A stretch of 64,000 nt of DNA from Solirubrobacterales bacterium. Lineage in GTDB: Bacteria; Actinomycetota; Thermoleophilia; Solirubrobacterales; Solirubrobacteraceae. Both the position numbers and the translations under genes were made by a program. The notes beneath the pieces were generated by a model, which saw only the letters and a program-made list of their open reading frames with translations, did not search any database and had not been told where the DNA came from. Location of the stretch: positions 1 through 64,000 of the forward strand of contig PLFX01000024.1 of NCBI GenBank assembly GCA_003138355.1. Reading direction: 5' to 3'. Positions 40,293 to 49,810 of this stretch are shown here, piece after piece (within the stretch, counting starts at the first letter, position 1; each line of letters opens with the position of its first letter).

Positions 40293-41340
40293 GCGTCGGC
40301 CCGCTCGTCCCCGTCGGCCCGCTCGTCCCCGTCGGCCCGACGTAGCCGGCGCAAGCGGGCGGGACGAGCGAGATCGCGCAATCCGGCTTGATCCCCCAAC
40401 TTGCGAGCGTGCTCGCGATCACGTCGTAGGCCGGGCGCACGCTGTTGTTCCATGAGATCACCGCCGAGTCCCAGGTGTCGTGGCGGCTGACCGCCTTCCA
40501 TTCATAGAGGTAGACGCGCTGGATCCGCGGGCTGAGCTTGACGAGCTTGCGCAGGATGAAGCGGTCGACGGCGGCCGCGTGCCTCGCGCCCTGGGCGAAG
40601 TTGACGTGCGTCGCGTTGACGCGCTTGACGATGCCGCCGGTCTCCGCAAACCAGATCTTGCCGGCGACGGCGTGGAGCAGCGCCCGCGTCGTCGACGTCT
40701 GGAAGCGATTTGCGCCGAAGTAGTTGTTGAGCCCCCAGTAGGCCGGCTGGCGGCGGGCGAAGTGGATGAACTCGTGCACCCACGTCACCATCGGCACTGC
40801 CTCCGTGCGCGGTACGTCGAGCAGATCCGCCGCGAGGATCGTGCATCGCGGGCAGTCACGTCGCAGAGCGAGGTAGTACTGCGCGGCGCGCTTTGGGCTG
40901 AACGCGGTGCCCTCGAGATAGAAGTTCGCCTCATCCCAGGTCTCGAACTGGGTCACCCACGGGAAGAGGTGGCGCAGCTTGAGGAAGGCCTTGCTGAACT
41001 GCGCGACGCTCGGCAGCTTGCGCTCCTCCTTGACGGAACCGATCACGTGGTCGAAGGTGACGAGCGGCCGCAGTCCAAGGGCGTGGGCGTCGTCGAGCCA
41101 CCCCGTGAGCGCGGCCCGCTCGCGCGGCACGTTGACGGCGTTCCACGGGATGTCGTCCCGCACCTGCCCGATCCCGAGCGCAAGGAAGCGCGGGTCGCCG
41201 AAGAGCTGCGTGTTGTTCTCGCCGACGCCGACGACGACGTGCGCGCCGGCGAGCGATGTCAGCGCGAGTGCAACGCCGGCCACGCAAACGAGTACTGCGA
41301 GCGTGCGTCGCGCCGTCCTCATCTGGCGAAAGGGTCGCAT
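40279..41340 (-). CDS. Secreted clan GH-A glycosidase-like protein, paralogue 1
   Basis: 353 residues with a signal peptide (basic start, LAVLVCVAGVALALTSLAGA). The body looks like a (beta/alpha)8 glycosidase: FETWDEANFY carries the acid/base glutamate and WFAETGGI the nucleophile. The residue before the acid/base is Asp where the paralogues and clan GH-A have Asn. The C-terminus has a GPTGTS repeat tail encoded by an 18-bp DNA repeat. Third in a tandem set after two paralogues; ATG 41340 has AAGG six bases upstream. Substrate unknown; the context suggests a surface glycan. Confidence 0.7.
   Translation of the reverse strand: MRPFRQMRTARRTLAVLVCVAGVALALTSLAGAHVVVGVGENNTQLFGDPRFLALGIGQVRDDIPWNAVNVPRERAALTGWLDDAHALGLRPLVTFDHVIGSVKEERKLPSVAQFSKAFLKLRHLFPWVTQFETWDEANFYLEGTAFSPKRAAQYYLALRRDCPRCTILAADLLDVPRTEAVPMVTWVHEFIHFARRQPAYWGLNNYFGANRFQTSTTRALLHAVAGKIWFAETGGIVKRVNATHVNFAQGARHAAAVDRFILRKLVKLSPRIQRVYLYEWKAVSRHDTWDSAVISWNNSVRPAYDVIASTLASWGIKPDCAISLVPPACAGYVGPTGTSGPTGTSGPTLTGS
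40295..40339 (+). repeat. 18-bp tandem repeat, two and a half copies
   Basis: The unit gtcggcccgctcgtcccc occurs at 40295-40312 and 40313-40330, followed by a half copy (40331-40339). On the minus strand it encodes the hexapeptide GTSGPT at the C-terminus of paralogue 1. Such repeats often vary in copy number between strains. Confidence 0.85.
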
Positions 41341-41353
41341 ACCGTGCCTTGGC

Positions 41354-42412
41354 TCAGCGCCGGACGCACGCCGGCGAGAGCGATGAAAGTGCGCAATCCG
41401 GCTGAATGCCGGCGGCGGCGAGGGCTTCCGCGAGCACGTAGTAGGCAGGGCGCGGGATTCCGGTCCACGAGATCAGCGCCGAGTCCCAGCCGTCGAGCGG
41501 ACTCGGGAGCTGCCACTGGTAGAGGTACACGCGCTGGATGCGCGGGCTCAGATGGGCGAGCGGCCCGAGGATGAAGCGATCGACTCGCGCCTGGTGCGCG
41601 AGTGTGGCCTGCGATGCCGCCTGCGCGTGGTTGGGCTCGCTGACGATCCCGCCGGTCTCGACGAACCAGACGTCACCCTTGACGGCGGCAAGCAGCCGCT
41701 CTGTGGTGGCGGTCTGGAGGTTGTTGGCTCCGACGTAGTTGTTGAGTGCCCAGATCGCCGGCTCGAAGCCAAGCGCGCGAATCAGCTCACGTGCCCAACG
41801 TACCTCGTCGACCGCGTAGCGGCGGTCGGTGATGTCGAGGAGATCGGGCGCGAGGATCGTGCAGGTCGGGCAATCCTTGCGTAGGGCGAGGTAGTAGCGC
41901 GCCGCGATAGCCGGGTGAGTGGAGGTCGGCTCCCCGTAGTAGTTGGCTTCGTTCCAGGTCACGAACGCGGTCACCCACGGGTACTCGCTGCGGAAACGCT
42001 CGAACAGAGCGCTGAAGCTCGCGACCGAGGGCAGGACGTGGCGCAGCGTCCCGCCCGCGTGGTCGAAGGTGATCAGCGGCGTCAAATGGTCGGCGTACGC
42101 CTCGGCCAGCCAGGTCGTGAGGCGCGCGTGCTCGTACGGGATCAGCAGCGCGTTCCAAGCGATCTCGTCGCGCACGTAGCCGATGCGCAGCGCGAGGAAG
42201 CGGCGGTCGGTCAGGAACGCGGTGTTGTTGTCGGCGATGCCGATCTCGGGGCCCGGCGGATGTGCAGGCGGCCTCGCACTCGGGCGCGGAGCGGCCGGGC
42301 GGGTGGCGGCCGGGCGTGGGAGCCGCTTGTGGTTGTGGTGCGCGGCGCTGGCGCCGCAGGCGGCCAGCACCAGGCAGAGCGCGGTGGTCGCCAGGCCGCG
42401 CCTGCGGGTCAC
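41354..42412 (-). CDS. Lipoprotein glycosidase-like protein, paralogue 2
   Basis: 352 residues. The N-terminus is a lipoprotein signal with lipobox LAAC (MTRRRGLATTALCLVLAAC), followed by a proline/alanine/arginine linker of about 35 residues. The catalytic body has VTWNEANYYGEP (acid/base) and WFVETGGIVSEP (nucleophile), matching its neighbours. So this copy is predicted to be membrane-tethered while the others are secreted. The GTG at 42412 overlaps the upstream stop (GTGA), which fixes both the start and the lipobox. Confidence 0.72.
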   Translation of the reverse strand: MTRRRGLATTALCLVLAACGASAAHHNHKRLPRPAATRPAAPRPSARPPAHPPGPEIGIADNNTAFLTDRRFLALRIGYVRDEIAWNALLIPYEHARLTTWLAEAYADHLTPLITFDHAGGTLRHVLPSVASFSALFERFRSEYPWVTAFVTWNEANYYGEPTSTHPAIAARYYLALRKDCPTCTILAPDLLDITDRRYAVDEVRWARELIRALGFEPAIWALNNYVGANNLQTATTERLLAAVKGDVWFVETGGIVSEPNHAQAASQATLAHQARVDRFILGPLAHLSPRIQRVYLYQWQLPSPLDGWDSALISWTGIPRPAYYVLAEALAAAGIQPDCALSSLSPACVRR

Positions 42413-43437
42413 GGGCTGGGTTGGGAGTAAGCGCAGGCCGGCGGAAGCGTGGAGATCGCGCAGTTCGGCGTGATGCCCCAGGAGTCGAGCGTATTCGCGA
42501 GGACGTCGTAAGCGGGTCGGGGACGGTTGTCGGCGCCGATCACGGCCGAGTCCCAGGCGCTGTGCTTGCGCAGCGCGCGCCACTCGTAGAGGTAGACGCG
42601 CTGGATCCGCGGGCTGATCGCCGCGAGCTTGTTGAGCAGGAAACTGTCGACCTGCGCTTCATGGTGCGCCGTGAGCGGAAAGCTGGGCAGTCCGTAGTGG
42701 GGGAAGCGGACGATGCCGCCGGTCTCCGTGAGCCAGATGTACCCGGTGACCGCGCCCAGGAGTCGACGTACCGACGTGGTCGAGAGCTGGTTCGCGCTGA
42801 CGTAGTTGTGCAATCCCCAATACTCCGGCTCGCGCCGCGCATAGTGCACGAACTCGCCGGCCCAGGTGACCTCGTCGATCGCCTCCTTGCGGTTGCCGAT
42901 GTCGAGCAACTCGGCGGCAAGGATCGTGCACGTCGGGCAATCGCGACGCAGCGCGAGGTAGTAGCCGGCAACGCGCTGCGGGTTGCTGGCGGTCGGCTCA
43001 CCGAAGTAGTTGGCCTCGTTCCAGGTCGCGAAGTCCTTCACCCACGGCCAGCGTTCGCGGAACGCGAGAAACGCCTTGCTGAACTGGGCGACGGTAGGCA
43101 GCTGTGCCACCCTGCCGCGCAGGTCCGAGTGATCGAAGGTGATCAGCGGCGTGAGCCCGTCGGCCTTCGCATCGCGAAGCCAGTTGGTCAGGATGTTGCG
43201 CCGGTAGTGGTCGTGGTAGGCCGGCGAGAGCACGTCCCAAGAGACGTAGAAGCGAACCTGCCGGATCCCGAGCGAGAGGAACCGCGGGTCGCTGAACATC
43301 GGCAGGTTCTCGTCGGCGATCCCGACCAGGGGGTGCACCGATTGACCACCGGAAGCGGGCGTGGCAGCGAAGCCGACCACGAACGCGGCCAGGGCGAGCG
43401 GAGCAAGCAGTAACTGACGGACGCGCGACACGTTCAT
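42409..43437 (-). CDS. Secreted clan GH-A glycosidase-like protein, paralogue 3
   Basis: 342 residues with a signal peptide (LLLAPLALAAFVVGFAATPASG). It has ATWNEANYFGEPTA (acid/base) and IWLTETGGIVRFP (nucleophile) and shares the N-terminal motif GIADENLPMFSDPRFLSLGI with paralogues 1 and 2 (GxxDNNT/ENNT variants there). First of the three-gene tandem array and directly downstream of wecA (31 bp). Start ATG 43437 is placed by the signal peptide. Family resemblance is to GH5/GH39-like TIM barrels; activity unproven. Confidence 0.72.
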   Translation of the reverse strand: MNVSRVRQLLLAPLALAAFVVGFAATPASGGQSVHPLVGIADENLPMFSDPRFLSLGIRQVRFYVSWDVLSPAYHDHYRRNILTNWLRDAKADGLTPLITFDHSDLRGRVAQLPTVAQFSKAFLAFRERWPWVKDFATWNEANYFGEPTASNPQRVAGYYLALRRDCPTCTILAAELLDIGNRKEAIDEVTWAGEFVHYARREPEYWGLHNYVSANQLSTTSVRRLLGAVTGYIWLTETGGIVRFPHYGLPSFPLTAHHEAQVDSFLLNKLAAISPRIQRVYLYEWRALRKHSAWDSAVIGADNRPRPAYDVLANTLDSWGITPNCAISTLPPACAYSQPSP

Positions 43438-43468
43438 GGAACTGGGCTGGAAGGGAGAAAGTCGCGCG

Positions 43469-44671
43469 TCAGCCGGGGCCGAGACCGCTTGCGCGGCGTG
43501 GCGCCAGCGCCGGAGGCTCGGCGACGCGGGGTCCGGGATCGACGGGCGGGCGCGCGACCTGCGACCCCGCGCGCCCCCGGAACTTGACGATCTCGAGGAC
43601 GTAGACGAGATAGACGCTGGCGAGCGCGACGAGCAGCGCGTAGGCGGCGAGCAACGCAAGCCACCCAGCTCGCAGGCTGCCGTGGTTGCTGTATGGAACG
43701 AACCGCAACGCGAGGGCCAGGCCGGCGAGCATGACAGTCCAGGCGTACAGGTAGACGACGGTGCGGCGGACGCTGAAGCCGATCCGAGCGAGGCGATGGT
43801 GGAAGTGCTCGCTGTCGGCGATGTAGATCGGGCGGCGGTACTTGAGGCGCTTGAGGACGACGAAGGTCGTGTCGAGGAACGGGACGGCGAGCAGGATCAA
43901 CGGCAGCGCGAAGGCAACTGTGGACTCGGTCTTGAGATCGCCCGTGACCGCCACCGTCCCCATCAGAAGCCCAAGGAGGTTCGCGCCGCAGTCGCCCATG
44001 AAGCTCGACGCCGGGTGGAAGTTGTGCGCGAGAAAGCCGAGCGACGCGCCGGCCGTGATCGCGGCGAGCACGCCGGCCGCATTCTGGCCGAGATCGAAGG
44101 CGATGACCGAGAAGGCGGCAGCGATGATCGCGCAGACGCCGGCGGCGAGACCATCGACGCCGTCAGAGAAGTTGACGACGTTCATCATCGCGACGAGGCC
44201 GATGATCGTCAGCGTCGGCCCCGCGTTCGGGAAGTGCAGCGCGCCGAACACCGGGAGCGTGATCTCGCGTACGACGACGCCGGCTTGCTCGGCGACAATC
44301 GCGGCGAGCACTTGGCCGGCCAGCTTGAGCGCGGGGTTCAGATCGAAGCGGTCGTCGATCGCGCCGACGAGCGTGATCAGCCCCGCGGCGAGCAGCACCC
44401 CCCGCCAGTGGACCACACCGGTCACGAGCAACCCGTGGCGATGTACCGCGGCGGTCGTAGCCGGCAGCCAGATCAGGCCGGCGACAAGCAGCGCGGCGAA
44501 GATCGCAAGGCCGCCGAGCAGTGGCGTGACGCGCGCCGATAGGCCGCGCCCGTTCGGCAGGTCAACCGCCCCGACACGATGGGCAAGGCGCATCGTGAGC
44601 GGTGTCAGAGCGAACGCCACCCCCGTTGCTGCAGCAAAAGCTAAGACCGCATCGAGCCCGGAAGGGTTCAT
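43469..44671 (-). CDS. WecA/TagO-type polyprenyl-phosphate sugar-1-phosphate transferase
   Basis: 400 residues, about eleven membrane helices. It initiates a polyprenol-linked glycan by transferring a HexNAc-1-phosphate. Family motifs: GGLAIFAALL, GAIDDRFDLNPALKL (aspartate pair), NVVNFSDGVDGLAAG, FMGDCGANLLG and the HFHHRL loop typical of WecA rather than MraY. The C-terminal 45 residues are proline/arginine-rich. ATG 44671 is chosen since the family N-terminus begins there. In actinobacteria this gene normally precedes atp genes; here a glycan block intervenes. Confidence 0.88.
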   Translation of the reverse strand: MNPSGLDAVLAFAAATGVAFALTPLTMRLAHRVGAVDLPNGRGLSARVTPLLGGLAIFAALLVAGLIWLPATTAAVHRHGLLVTGVVHWRGVLLAAGLITLVGAIDDRFDLNPALKLAGQVLAAIVAEQAGVVVREITLPVFGALHFPNAGPTLTIIGLVAMMNVVNFSDGVDGLAAGVCAIIAAAFSVIAFDLGQNAAGVLAAITAGASLGFLAHNFHPASSFMGDCGANLLGLLMGTVAVTGDLKTESTVAFALPLILLAVPFLDTTFVVLKRLKYRRPIYIADSEHFHHRLARIGFSVRRTVVYLYAWTVMLAGLALALRFVPYSNHGSLRAGWLALLAAYALLVALASVYLVYVLEIVKFRGRAGSQVARPPVDPGPRVAEPPALAPRRASGLGPG

Positions 44672-44770
44672 CGACTTGCGAAAAGCATCGCAGGCCGACC
44701 CGTCACGTGTCGTGTCCCGCAACGGACGCTGCGAGCGCGCGGAGGCGCCGCTGCGCCCCGGCGGCGCGCA

Positions 44771-46057
44771 TCAAACGTGCGCAGCGAGCTCCGCGTAGAG
44801 CGGATAGCGCTCGACGATCGCGACGGTGCGCTCGAGCAAAGCCGCCCGCATCGCCTCGAAATCCGGACCGAGTGCGACCCCGATGATCTCGCCGATCTCA
44901 TGGAAGTCGTCGACGCCCAGGCCGCGTGTGACCATCGCCGGCGAGCCGATCCGCAGACCGGATGTGACGCGCGGCGGTCGCGGATCAAACGGGATCGCGT
45001 TGCGGTTCACGGTGATGTTCACCTCCGCGAGGCGATCCTCGGCCTCCTGACCGCTGATGTCGCTGCCGCGCAGGTCGACGAGCACGAGATGGACGTCTGT
45101 TCCACCCGTCAGGACCTGGATGCCCTCGCCGGCGCCGAGCAGCGCCTTCGCCATCGCGCGCGCGCCGTCGAGCGTGCGCTGCTGGCGCTCGCGGAACTGC
45201 TCACTCGCGGCGATCCGCATCGTCACGGCTTTCGCCGCGATCACGTGCTGGAGCGGACCCCCCTGCTGCCCGGGGAAGACGGCGGAGTCGATCTTCTTGG
45301 CGTGCTCGGCGCGGCAGAGGATCATCCCGGCGCGGGGGCCGCCAAGCGTCTTGTGCGTCGTCGTCGTCACGACATCGGCGTACGGGATCGGGCTCGGATG
45401 AAGCCCTGCCGCGACGAGCCCCGCGAAGTGCGCCATGTCCACCATCAGGTAGGCCCCCACCTCGTCCGCGATCTCGCGAAAGCGGGCAAAGTCGAGCTGG
45501 CGCGGGTACGCCGACCACCCGGCGAGCAGCATCTTCGGGCGGCGCTCCCGCGCAATCCGCGCCACCTCGTCCATGTCAATCAAGCTCGTCTGCGGGTCGA
45601 CTTCGTAGGCCGCGATGTCGTAGAGGCGACCCGACACGTTGATCTTCATCCCGTGCGTGAGGTGCCCGCCGTGCGCGAGCGACAGCCCCATCAGCGTGTC
45701 CCCGGGCTCGAGCAGCGCGTGATAGACGGCCGCGTTGGCCTGGGCGCCCGAGTGCGGCTGAACGTTCGCGTGCTCGGCGCCGAACAGCTCCTTCGCGCGG
45801 TCGATCGCGAGCTGCTCGGTGATGTCCACGTACTCGCAGCCGCCGTAGTAGCGCGCGCCCGGGTATCCCTCGGCGTACTTGTTCGTCAACACGCTGCCCT
45901 GGCAGTCGAGCACCGCCTGCGGAACGAAGTTCTCGGAGGCGATCAGCTCGAGCGTGCGACGCTGGCGCTCGAGCTCGAGCTGGAGGACCTCCGCGACCTC
46001 GGGATCGACCTCGCCAACCGGGCGATTGAAGTAGTCGTGTGGCAGCGGCTCGCTCAC
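44771..46057 (-). CDS. glyA: Serine hydroxymethyltransferase
   Basis: PLP enzyme interconverting serine and glycine with tetrahydrofolate, 428 residues. Family motifs include [18 protein letters not shown], the PLP lysine in [15 protein letters not shown], and NPDRG-region equivalents ([16 protein letters not shown]). GTG 46057 overlaps the tsaC stop by 4 bp. It supplies one-carbon units; prmC upstream in the same operon uses SAM. Confidence 0.97.
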   Translation of the reverse strand: MSEPLPHDYFNRPVGEVDPEVAEVLQLELERQRRTLELIASENFVPQAVLDCQGSVLTNKYAEGYPGARYYGGCEYVDITEQLAIDRAKELFGAEHANVQPHSGAQANAAVYHALLEPGDTLMGLSLAHGGHLTHGMKINVSGRLYDIAAYEVDPQTSLIDMDEVARIARERRPKMLLAGWSAYPRQLDFARFREIADEVGAYLMVDMAHFAGLVAAGLHPSPIPYADVVTTTTHKTLGGPRAGMILCRAEHAKKIDSAVFPGQQGGPLQHVIAAKAVTMRIAASEQFRERQQRTLDGARAMAKALLGAGEGIQVLTGGTDVHLVLVDLRGSDISGQEAEDRLAEVNITVNRNAIPFDPRPPRVTSGLRIGSPAMVTRGLGVDDFHEIGEIIGVALGPDFEAMRAALLERTVAIVERYPLYAELAAHV

Positions 46058-46641
46058 GGGGCGAGCTTAGCGAACAGGGCGGCGAGCGCCTCGTTGGTTT
46101 TGGTGCCGTGTCGTAGGACGTCCCAGCTACCGCTTGTCTCAAACGTAGCCAGCGCAACGACCGTGGACGGTACCCCCGGCAGCTCGCCACCATCGATCAC
46201 CAGATCGGCGCCCTCGCGGATCTCGCGGGGGACCTCCTCGAGGCGGCGCGCGTCGGGTCCGCCGGCGAGGTTCGCGCTCGATTGGAGCACCGGGCCGGGC
46301 AGCTCGAAGGCGGTATCGATCACGCGCAGGCCGAGCAGCTCGCCGCCCGCAAGCGGGTAGCGACCGGCGGGGTTTGGGACGAGCACCGTGTAGGGACCCG
46401 GAAGCAGGGCCGCAAGCGCGGAGCGCGTGCGTGGCCCGAGCTCTGGCAGTGCGGCGAGCGCGAGCTCGAGATCGGTGAACAGCAGTGCCGTGGGCTTACG
46501 GGGCGGACGGCCCTTGAGCTCATACAGGCGCGCGAGCGCAGTGGCATTCGACGGGTCGCAGCAGAGCCCGTAGACAGTGTCGGTCGGAAAGACGGCGACG
46601 CCGCCGGCAGCGACGCAGCCGGCGAGTGTCCCGCTCAGCAT
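46054..46641 (-). CDS. tsaC: L-threonylcarbamoyladenylate synthase (Sua5/YrdC/YwlC family)
   Basis: First enzyme of t6A tRNA modification, 195 residues. It has [20 protein letters not shown], the KGRPPRKP basic nucleotide loop and the [10 protein letters not shown] segment. It is the short form without the Sua5 C-terminal domain. ATG 46641 lies inside the end of prmC (7-bp overlap); longer frames upstream are antisense-like and were ignored. Confidence 0.92.
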   Translation of the reverse strand: MLSGTLAGCVAAGGVAVFPTDTVYGLCCDPSNATALARLYELKGRPPRKPTALLFTDLELALAALPELGPRTRSALAALLPGPYTVLVPNPAGRYPLAGGELLGLRVIDTAFELPGPVLQSSANLAGGPDARRLEEVPREIREGADLVIDGGELPGVPSTVVALATFETSGSWDVLRHGTKTNEALAALFAKLAP

Positions 46642-47471
46642 CGCGCCACCACGACGCGCTCGATGCCTGCGAGATCCGTGAGCCGCTCGACCGCGGAAAA
46701 GCCGGCGCCCGCGAGCAGCGCCACAACGGCGTCCGCCTGTCTCTCGCCGACTTCGAGTGCGAGCAGCGGCGTCGCGGCGGCCTGTGCGATCAGGCGACGA
46801 ACGAGGTCGAGCCCGTCCTCGCCGCCGTCGAGCGCGAGGCGCGGCTCGTGGCGTGCGATCTCGGGCTCGAGCGTCACGATCGTCGCCCGCGGCACGTACG
46901 GCGGGTTCGCGAGGATCGCGTCGAAGCCGCGATCGACGCCGTCGAGCAGGTCGGCCTCGATCCACTCGACGTCCAGTCGCAGGCGCTGCGCGTTCGCGCG
47001 CGCAACCTCAAGGGCGGGCGCGCTGAGGTCACTCCCGCTCACCTGCAGGTCGGGCCTCTCGTCCTTCAGCGCGAGCGCGATCGCGCCCGAACCGGTGCAG
47101 CAGTCGAGGACGCGCGCACCTGGCGCCAGCTCGAGCCCGACCTCGATGAGCAGCTCGGTCTCGGGCCGCGGCACGAGCACTCGGTGATCGACGAGGAGGT
47201 CGAGGCGGCGAAAGCCGCGTCGACCGACGATGTAGGCGACGGGCTCACGCTCGATCGCGCGCCGGCGCACGTGTGACTGGAAGCGGCGGACCGCCTCCCC
47301 CGCGACGGGCAGCTCCGGCTCGCGCACGAGGCGCTCGCGCGAGACGCCGAGGACGTCGGCGAGGAGGAGCTCCGCATCAAGGCGAGCACTCGGCGAGCCA
47401 CCCGCCGCGATCGCCGTCCGCGCACCGTCGAGCGCGTCGCGTGCGGTAGCCGGTCCACCCGGCGTGCTCAC
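46635..47471 (-). CDS. prmC: Release factor glutamine methyltransferase PrmC
   Basis: SAM-dependent enzyme methylating the GGQ glutamine of RF1 and RF2, 278 residues. It has VLVPRPETELLIEVGLELA, the SAM loop VLDCCTGSGAIALAL and the catalytic NPPYVP. Directly downstream of prfA (4-bp overlap), as in many bacteria. Both target genes, prfA and prfB, lie in this window. Confidence 0.96.
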   Translation of the reverse strand: MSTPGGPATARDALDGARTAIAAGGSPSARLDAELLLADVLGVSRERLVREPELPVAGEAVRRFQSHVRRRAIEREPVAYIVGRRGFRRLDLLVDHRVLVPRPETELLIEVGLELAPGARVLDCCTGSGAIALALKDERPDLQVSGSDLSAPALEVARANAQRLRLDVEWIEADLLDGVDRGFDAILANPPYVPRATIVTLEPEIARHEPRLALDGGEDGLDLVRRLIAQAAATPLLALEVGERQADAVVALLAGAGFSAVERLTDLAGIERVVVARC

Positions 47472-48514
47472 GTCTGCGCCGCGAGGCGCTCGCGCTTCTC
47501 CTCGGCTTGGAGCGCATCGGTCAGCTCGTCGAGCTCGCCCGCAAGCACGGCATCGAGGCTGTAGAGCGTCAGCTTCACGCGGTGGTCGGTGACGCGGCCC
47601 TGTGCGTAGTTGTAGGTCCGGATCTTCTCGGCGCGATCGCCCGTACCGACCTGGGAGCGGCGGTCGGCGGCGAGCGTGGCCTGTTGCTCGGCGAGCGCGC
47701 GCTCGTACAGGCGGGCCCGCAGGACGCGGAGCGCCTTCTCGCGGTTTTGCAGCTGCGACTTCTCGTCCTGCATCGCGACGACAATGCCCGACGGCTTGTG
47801 CGTCACGCGGACCGCCGAGTCGGTCGTGTTGACCGACTGGCCGCCGGGACCGGTCGAGCGGTAGACGTCGATCTGGAGGTCGTTCGGGTCGATCTGGACA
47901 TCGACCTCCTCCGCCTCGGGCAGTACCGCAACGGTCGCCGTCGAGGTATGGATGCGTCCCTGGGATTCAGTCTGGGGCACGCGCTGGACGCGGTGGGTGC
48001 CGCCTTCGAACTTGAAGACCGAATACGCGCCGTCACCTTTGACCGCGAAGGTGTGCTTGCCCTCATCGTCGGCGAGCGGCTCGACCGCGAAGCCGCGGCG
48101 CTCGGCGTAGCGCGTGAGCATCCGATACACGTCGTCGGCCCACAGCCCGGCCTCGTCGCCGCCCGCCGCACCCTGAATCTCGACGATCACGTTCTTCTCG
48201 TCGTTCGGATCGCGGCGGACCATCGCGAAGCGGATCTCCTGCTCCAGCTCCACGAGCCGTTCGCGCGAGCTCGCGAGCAGCTCGCGCAGCTCCGCGTCCT
48301 CGACACCGTCGTCGGCGAGCAGCTCCTCCGCGCTCGTGGCGTCGTCGAGCGCGCGCCGCCACTCGGCCGCCAGCCGGGCAGCGGGCTCGAGCTGGCGATA
48401 GGCGCGGCCGACGTCGGCGAGTCGCTGACGATCAGCGATCACCGCGGGATCGGACATCTGCGCGGAGAGCTCGGTGAAGCGCGCCTCGATCTGCTCGACG
48501 AGGGCGTCGCTCAC
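47468..48514 (-). CDS. prfA: Peptide chain release factor 1
   Basis: Terminates at UAA and UAG, 348 residues. The catalytic GGQ is in [18 protein letters not shown]; the codon-recognition PxT tripeptide is PQT in [15 protein letters not shown] coiled N-terminal domain precedes it. GTG/ATG region at 48514 overlaps the DUF1385 stop by 4 bp, and the 3' end overlaps prmC. Confidence 0.97.
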   Translation of the reverse strand: MSDALVEQIEARFTELSAQMSDPAVIADRQRLADVGRAYRQLEPAARLAAEWRRALDDATSAEELLADDGVEDAELRELLASSRERLVELEQEIRFAMVRRDPNDEKNVIVEIQGAAGGDEAGLWADDVYRMLTRYAERRGFAVEPLADDEGKHTFAVKGDGAYSVFKFEGGTHRVQRVPQTESQGRIHTSTATVAVLPEAEEVDVQIDPNDLQIDVYRSTGPGGQSVNTTDSAVRVTHKPSGIVVAMQDEKSQLQNREKALRVLRARLYERALAEQQATLAADRRSQVGTGDRAEKIRTYNYAQGRVTDHRVKLTLYSLDAVLAGELDELTDALQAEEKRERLAAQT

Positions 48515-49521
48515 GCGACCACCTCGAGCCCGACGAGATCACGGGCGCTGAGCTCGTCCTCTCCTTCCGCTTCGAGCACCGCGCGCAGCGCCGCGATCGC
48601 CACGGCGAGTTGGCTCTCGTCGGGCTCGCGCGTCGTGAGGCGCTGGAGCGCAAGGCCGGGAGCGATGACGAGCGACACACCCGGGCGGTCGCGGTAGCGC
48701 GCGGCGAGGCGGATGATCTCGTAGGAGATCCCGGCGATGACGGGCACGCCGATGATTCGTGTCGCCACGAGCCAGTACCACGCCGGCAGCCCGAGCGGTG
48801 CGAAGACGAAGATCGCGACGATCATCACGATCAACAGGAAGCTCGTACCGCAGCGCGGGTGAAGGCGCGAGAAGCGCGCCGCGATCGCCGGCTCGAGTGG
48901 CTCGCCCGCCTCGTAGCAAGCGATCGCCTTGTGTTCTGCGCCGTGGTATTCGAGCACGCGACGAAGCTCGCGCAGGCGCGAGATGAGGATGAGATAGCCG
49001 AGGAAGATGGCGGTGCGCAACACCCCTTCGACGAGCCAGAAGAGCGTCGCGGAGTGCAGCGGGCGCTTGATCAGGCTGACGATGCCGACCGGTAGGACGA
49101 AGAAGAGGCCGATCGCGAGGATCAGCGAGAGCGCGACCGCCCCGGCAAACGTGCCGCGCGGGAGCTCCTCGTCGCCCTCGCCGGCCTGGACGCTGACCGA
49201 AGCGCCGAGCGCGCGCATCCCGATGCCGAGCGACTCGCCGACGGCGACGACGCCGCGGACGAGCGGGAGCCGCAGCAGCTTGTGACGGCGCAAGACCGAC
49301 GAGAAAGGGTTCGTCTTCACGACGATCGCCCCCGCCGGCACCTCGCGCTCGCCGCGCTCGATCTGCTCGGGCGTCGGGGCGCGGCTGGCGACCGACCAGG
49401 TCCGCACGCCGCGCATCATCACGCCCTCCAGCACCGCCTGCCCGCCGATCGGGCGGTCGTCAAGCGCCTTCGCCCGCGCGCCATCGGGCTCGCGCGCGGC
49501 GCGCGGCGCGGCGACCCCCAC
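48511..49521 (-). CDS. DUF1385 integral membrane protein
   Basis: 336 residues. Family signatures are GGQAVLEGVMMRG near the start and LEYHGAEHKAIACYE followed by HPRCGTSFLLIV in the middle, with about four membrane helices. The conserved His/Glu/Cys residues hint at metal or thiol chemistry, but the function is unknown. The family is commonly encoded between rpmE and prfA in Gram-positive bacteria and actinobacteria, as here. The GTG start is at 49521, six bases after rpmE. Confidence 0.92.
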   Translation of the reverse strand: MGVAAPRAAREPDGARAKALDDRPIGGQAVLEGVMMRGVRTWSVASRAPTPEQIERGEREVPAGAIVVKTNPFSSVLRRHKLLRLPLVRGVVAVGESLGIGMRALGASVSVQAGEGDEELPRGTFAGAVALSLILAIGLFFVLPVGIVSLIKRPLHSATLFWLVEGVLRTAIFLGYLILISRLRELRRVLEYHGAEHKAIACYEAGEPLEPAIAARFSRLHPRCGTSFLLIVMIVAIFVFAPLGLPAWYWLVATRIIGVPVIAGISYEIIRLAARYRDRPGVSLVIAPGLALQRLTTREPDESQLAVAIAALRAVLEAEGEDELSARDLVGLEVVA

Positions 49522-49527
49522 GGGGTC

Positions 49528-49752
49528 CTACTTTGTCACTGCGACGCGACGGGCGCTGCGCGCGGCGCGGCGCTGGAAGCGCTCGACGCGACCGCCCGTA
49601 TCGATCAGCTTCTGGCGGCCGGTGAAGAACGGGTGGCAGGCCGAGCAGATTTCGACGTGCAGCTCTGGCTTCGTCGAGCGCGTGACGAACTCGTTTCCGC
49701 AGGTGCAGCGAACGTGGGCGGTCACGTACTCCGGGTGAATGTCGCGCTTCAC
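49528..49752 (-). CDS. rpmE: 50S ribosomal protein L31 (zinc-binding form)
   Basis: Small ribosomal protein, 74 residues from GTG 49752 (MKRDIHPEY). Zinc ligands are CTCGNEF and [14 protein letters not shown] two codons upstream is in frame, but L31 proteins begin at this methionine and the -10 box fits GTG 49752. First gene of the rpmE-DUF1385-prfA-prmC-tsaC-glyA unit. Confidence 0.95.
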   Translation of the reverse strand: MKRDIHPEYVTAHVRCTCGNEFVTRSTKPELHVEICSACHPFFTGRQKLIDTGGRVERFQRRAARSARRVAVTK

Positions 49753-49759
49753 AACCAAA

Positions 49760-49765
49760 AGTGTA
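49760..49765 (-). promoter_or_regulatory. rpmE -10 box, leaderless type
   Basis: TACACT ends seven bases before the GTG at 49752; no ribosome binding site and no good -35. Confidence 0.5.
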
Positions 49766-49810
49766 GCCGGTGCGCGAAGCCTGCCCGTGAGCCTGTGTGC
49801 GGCTGTGCGG

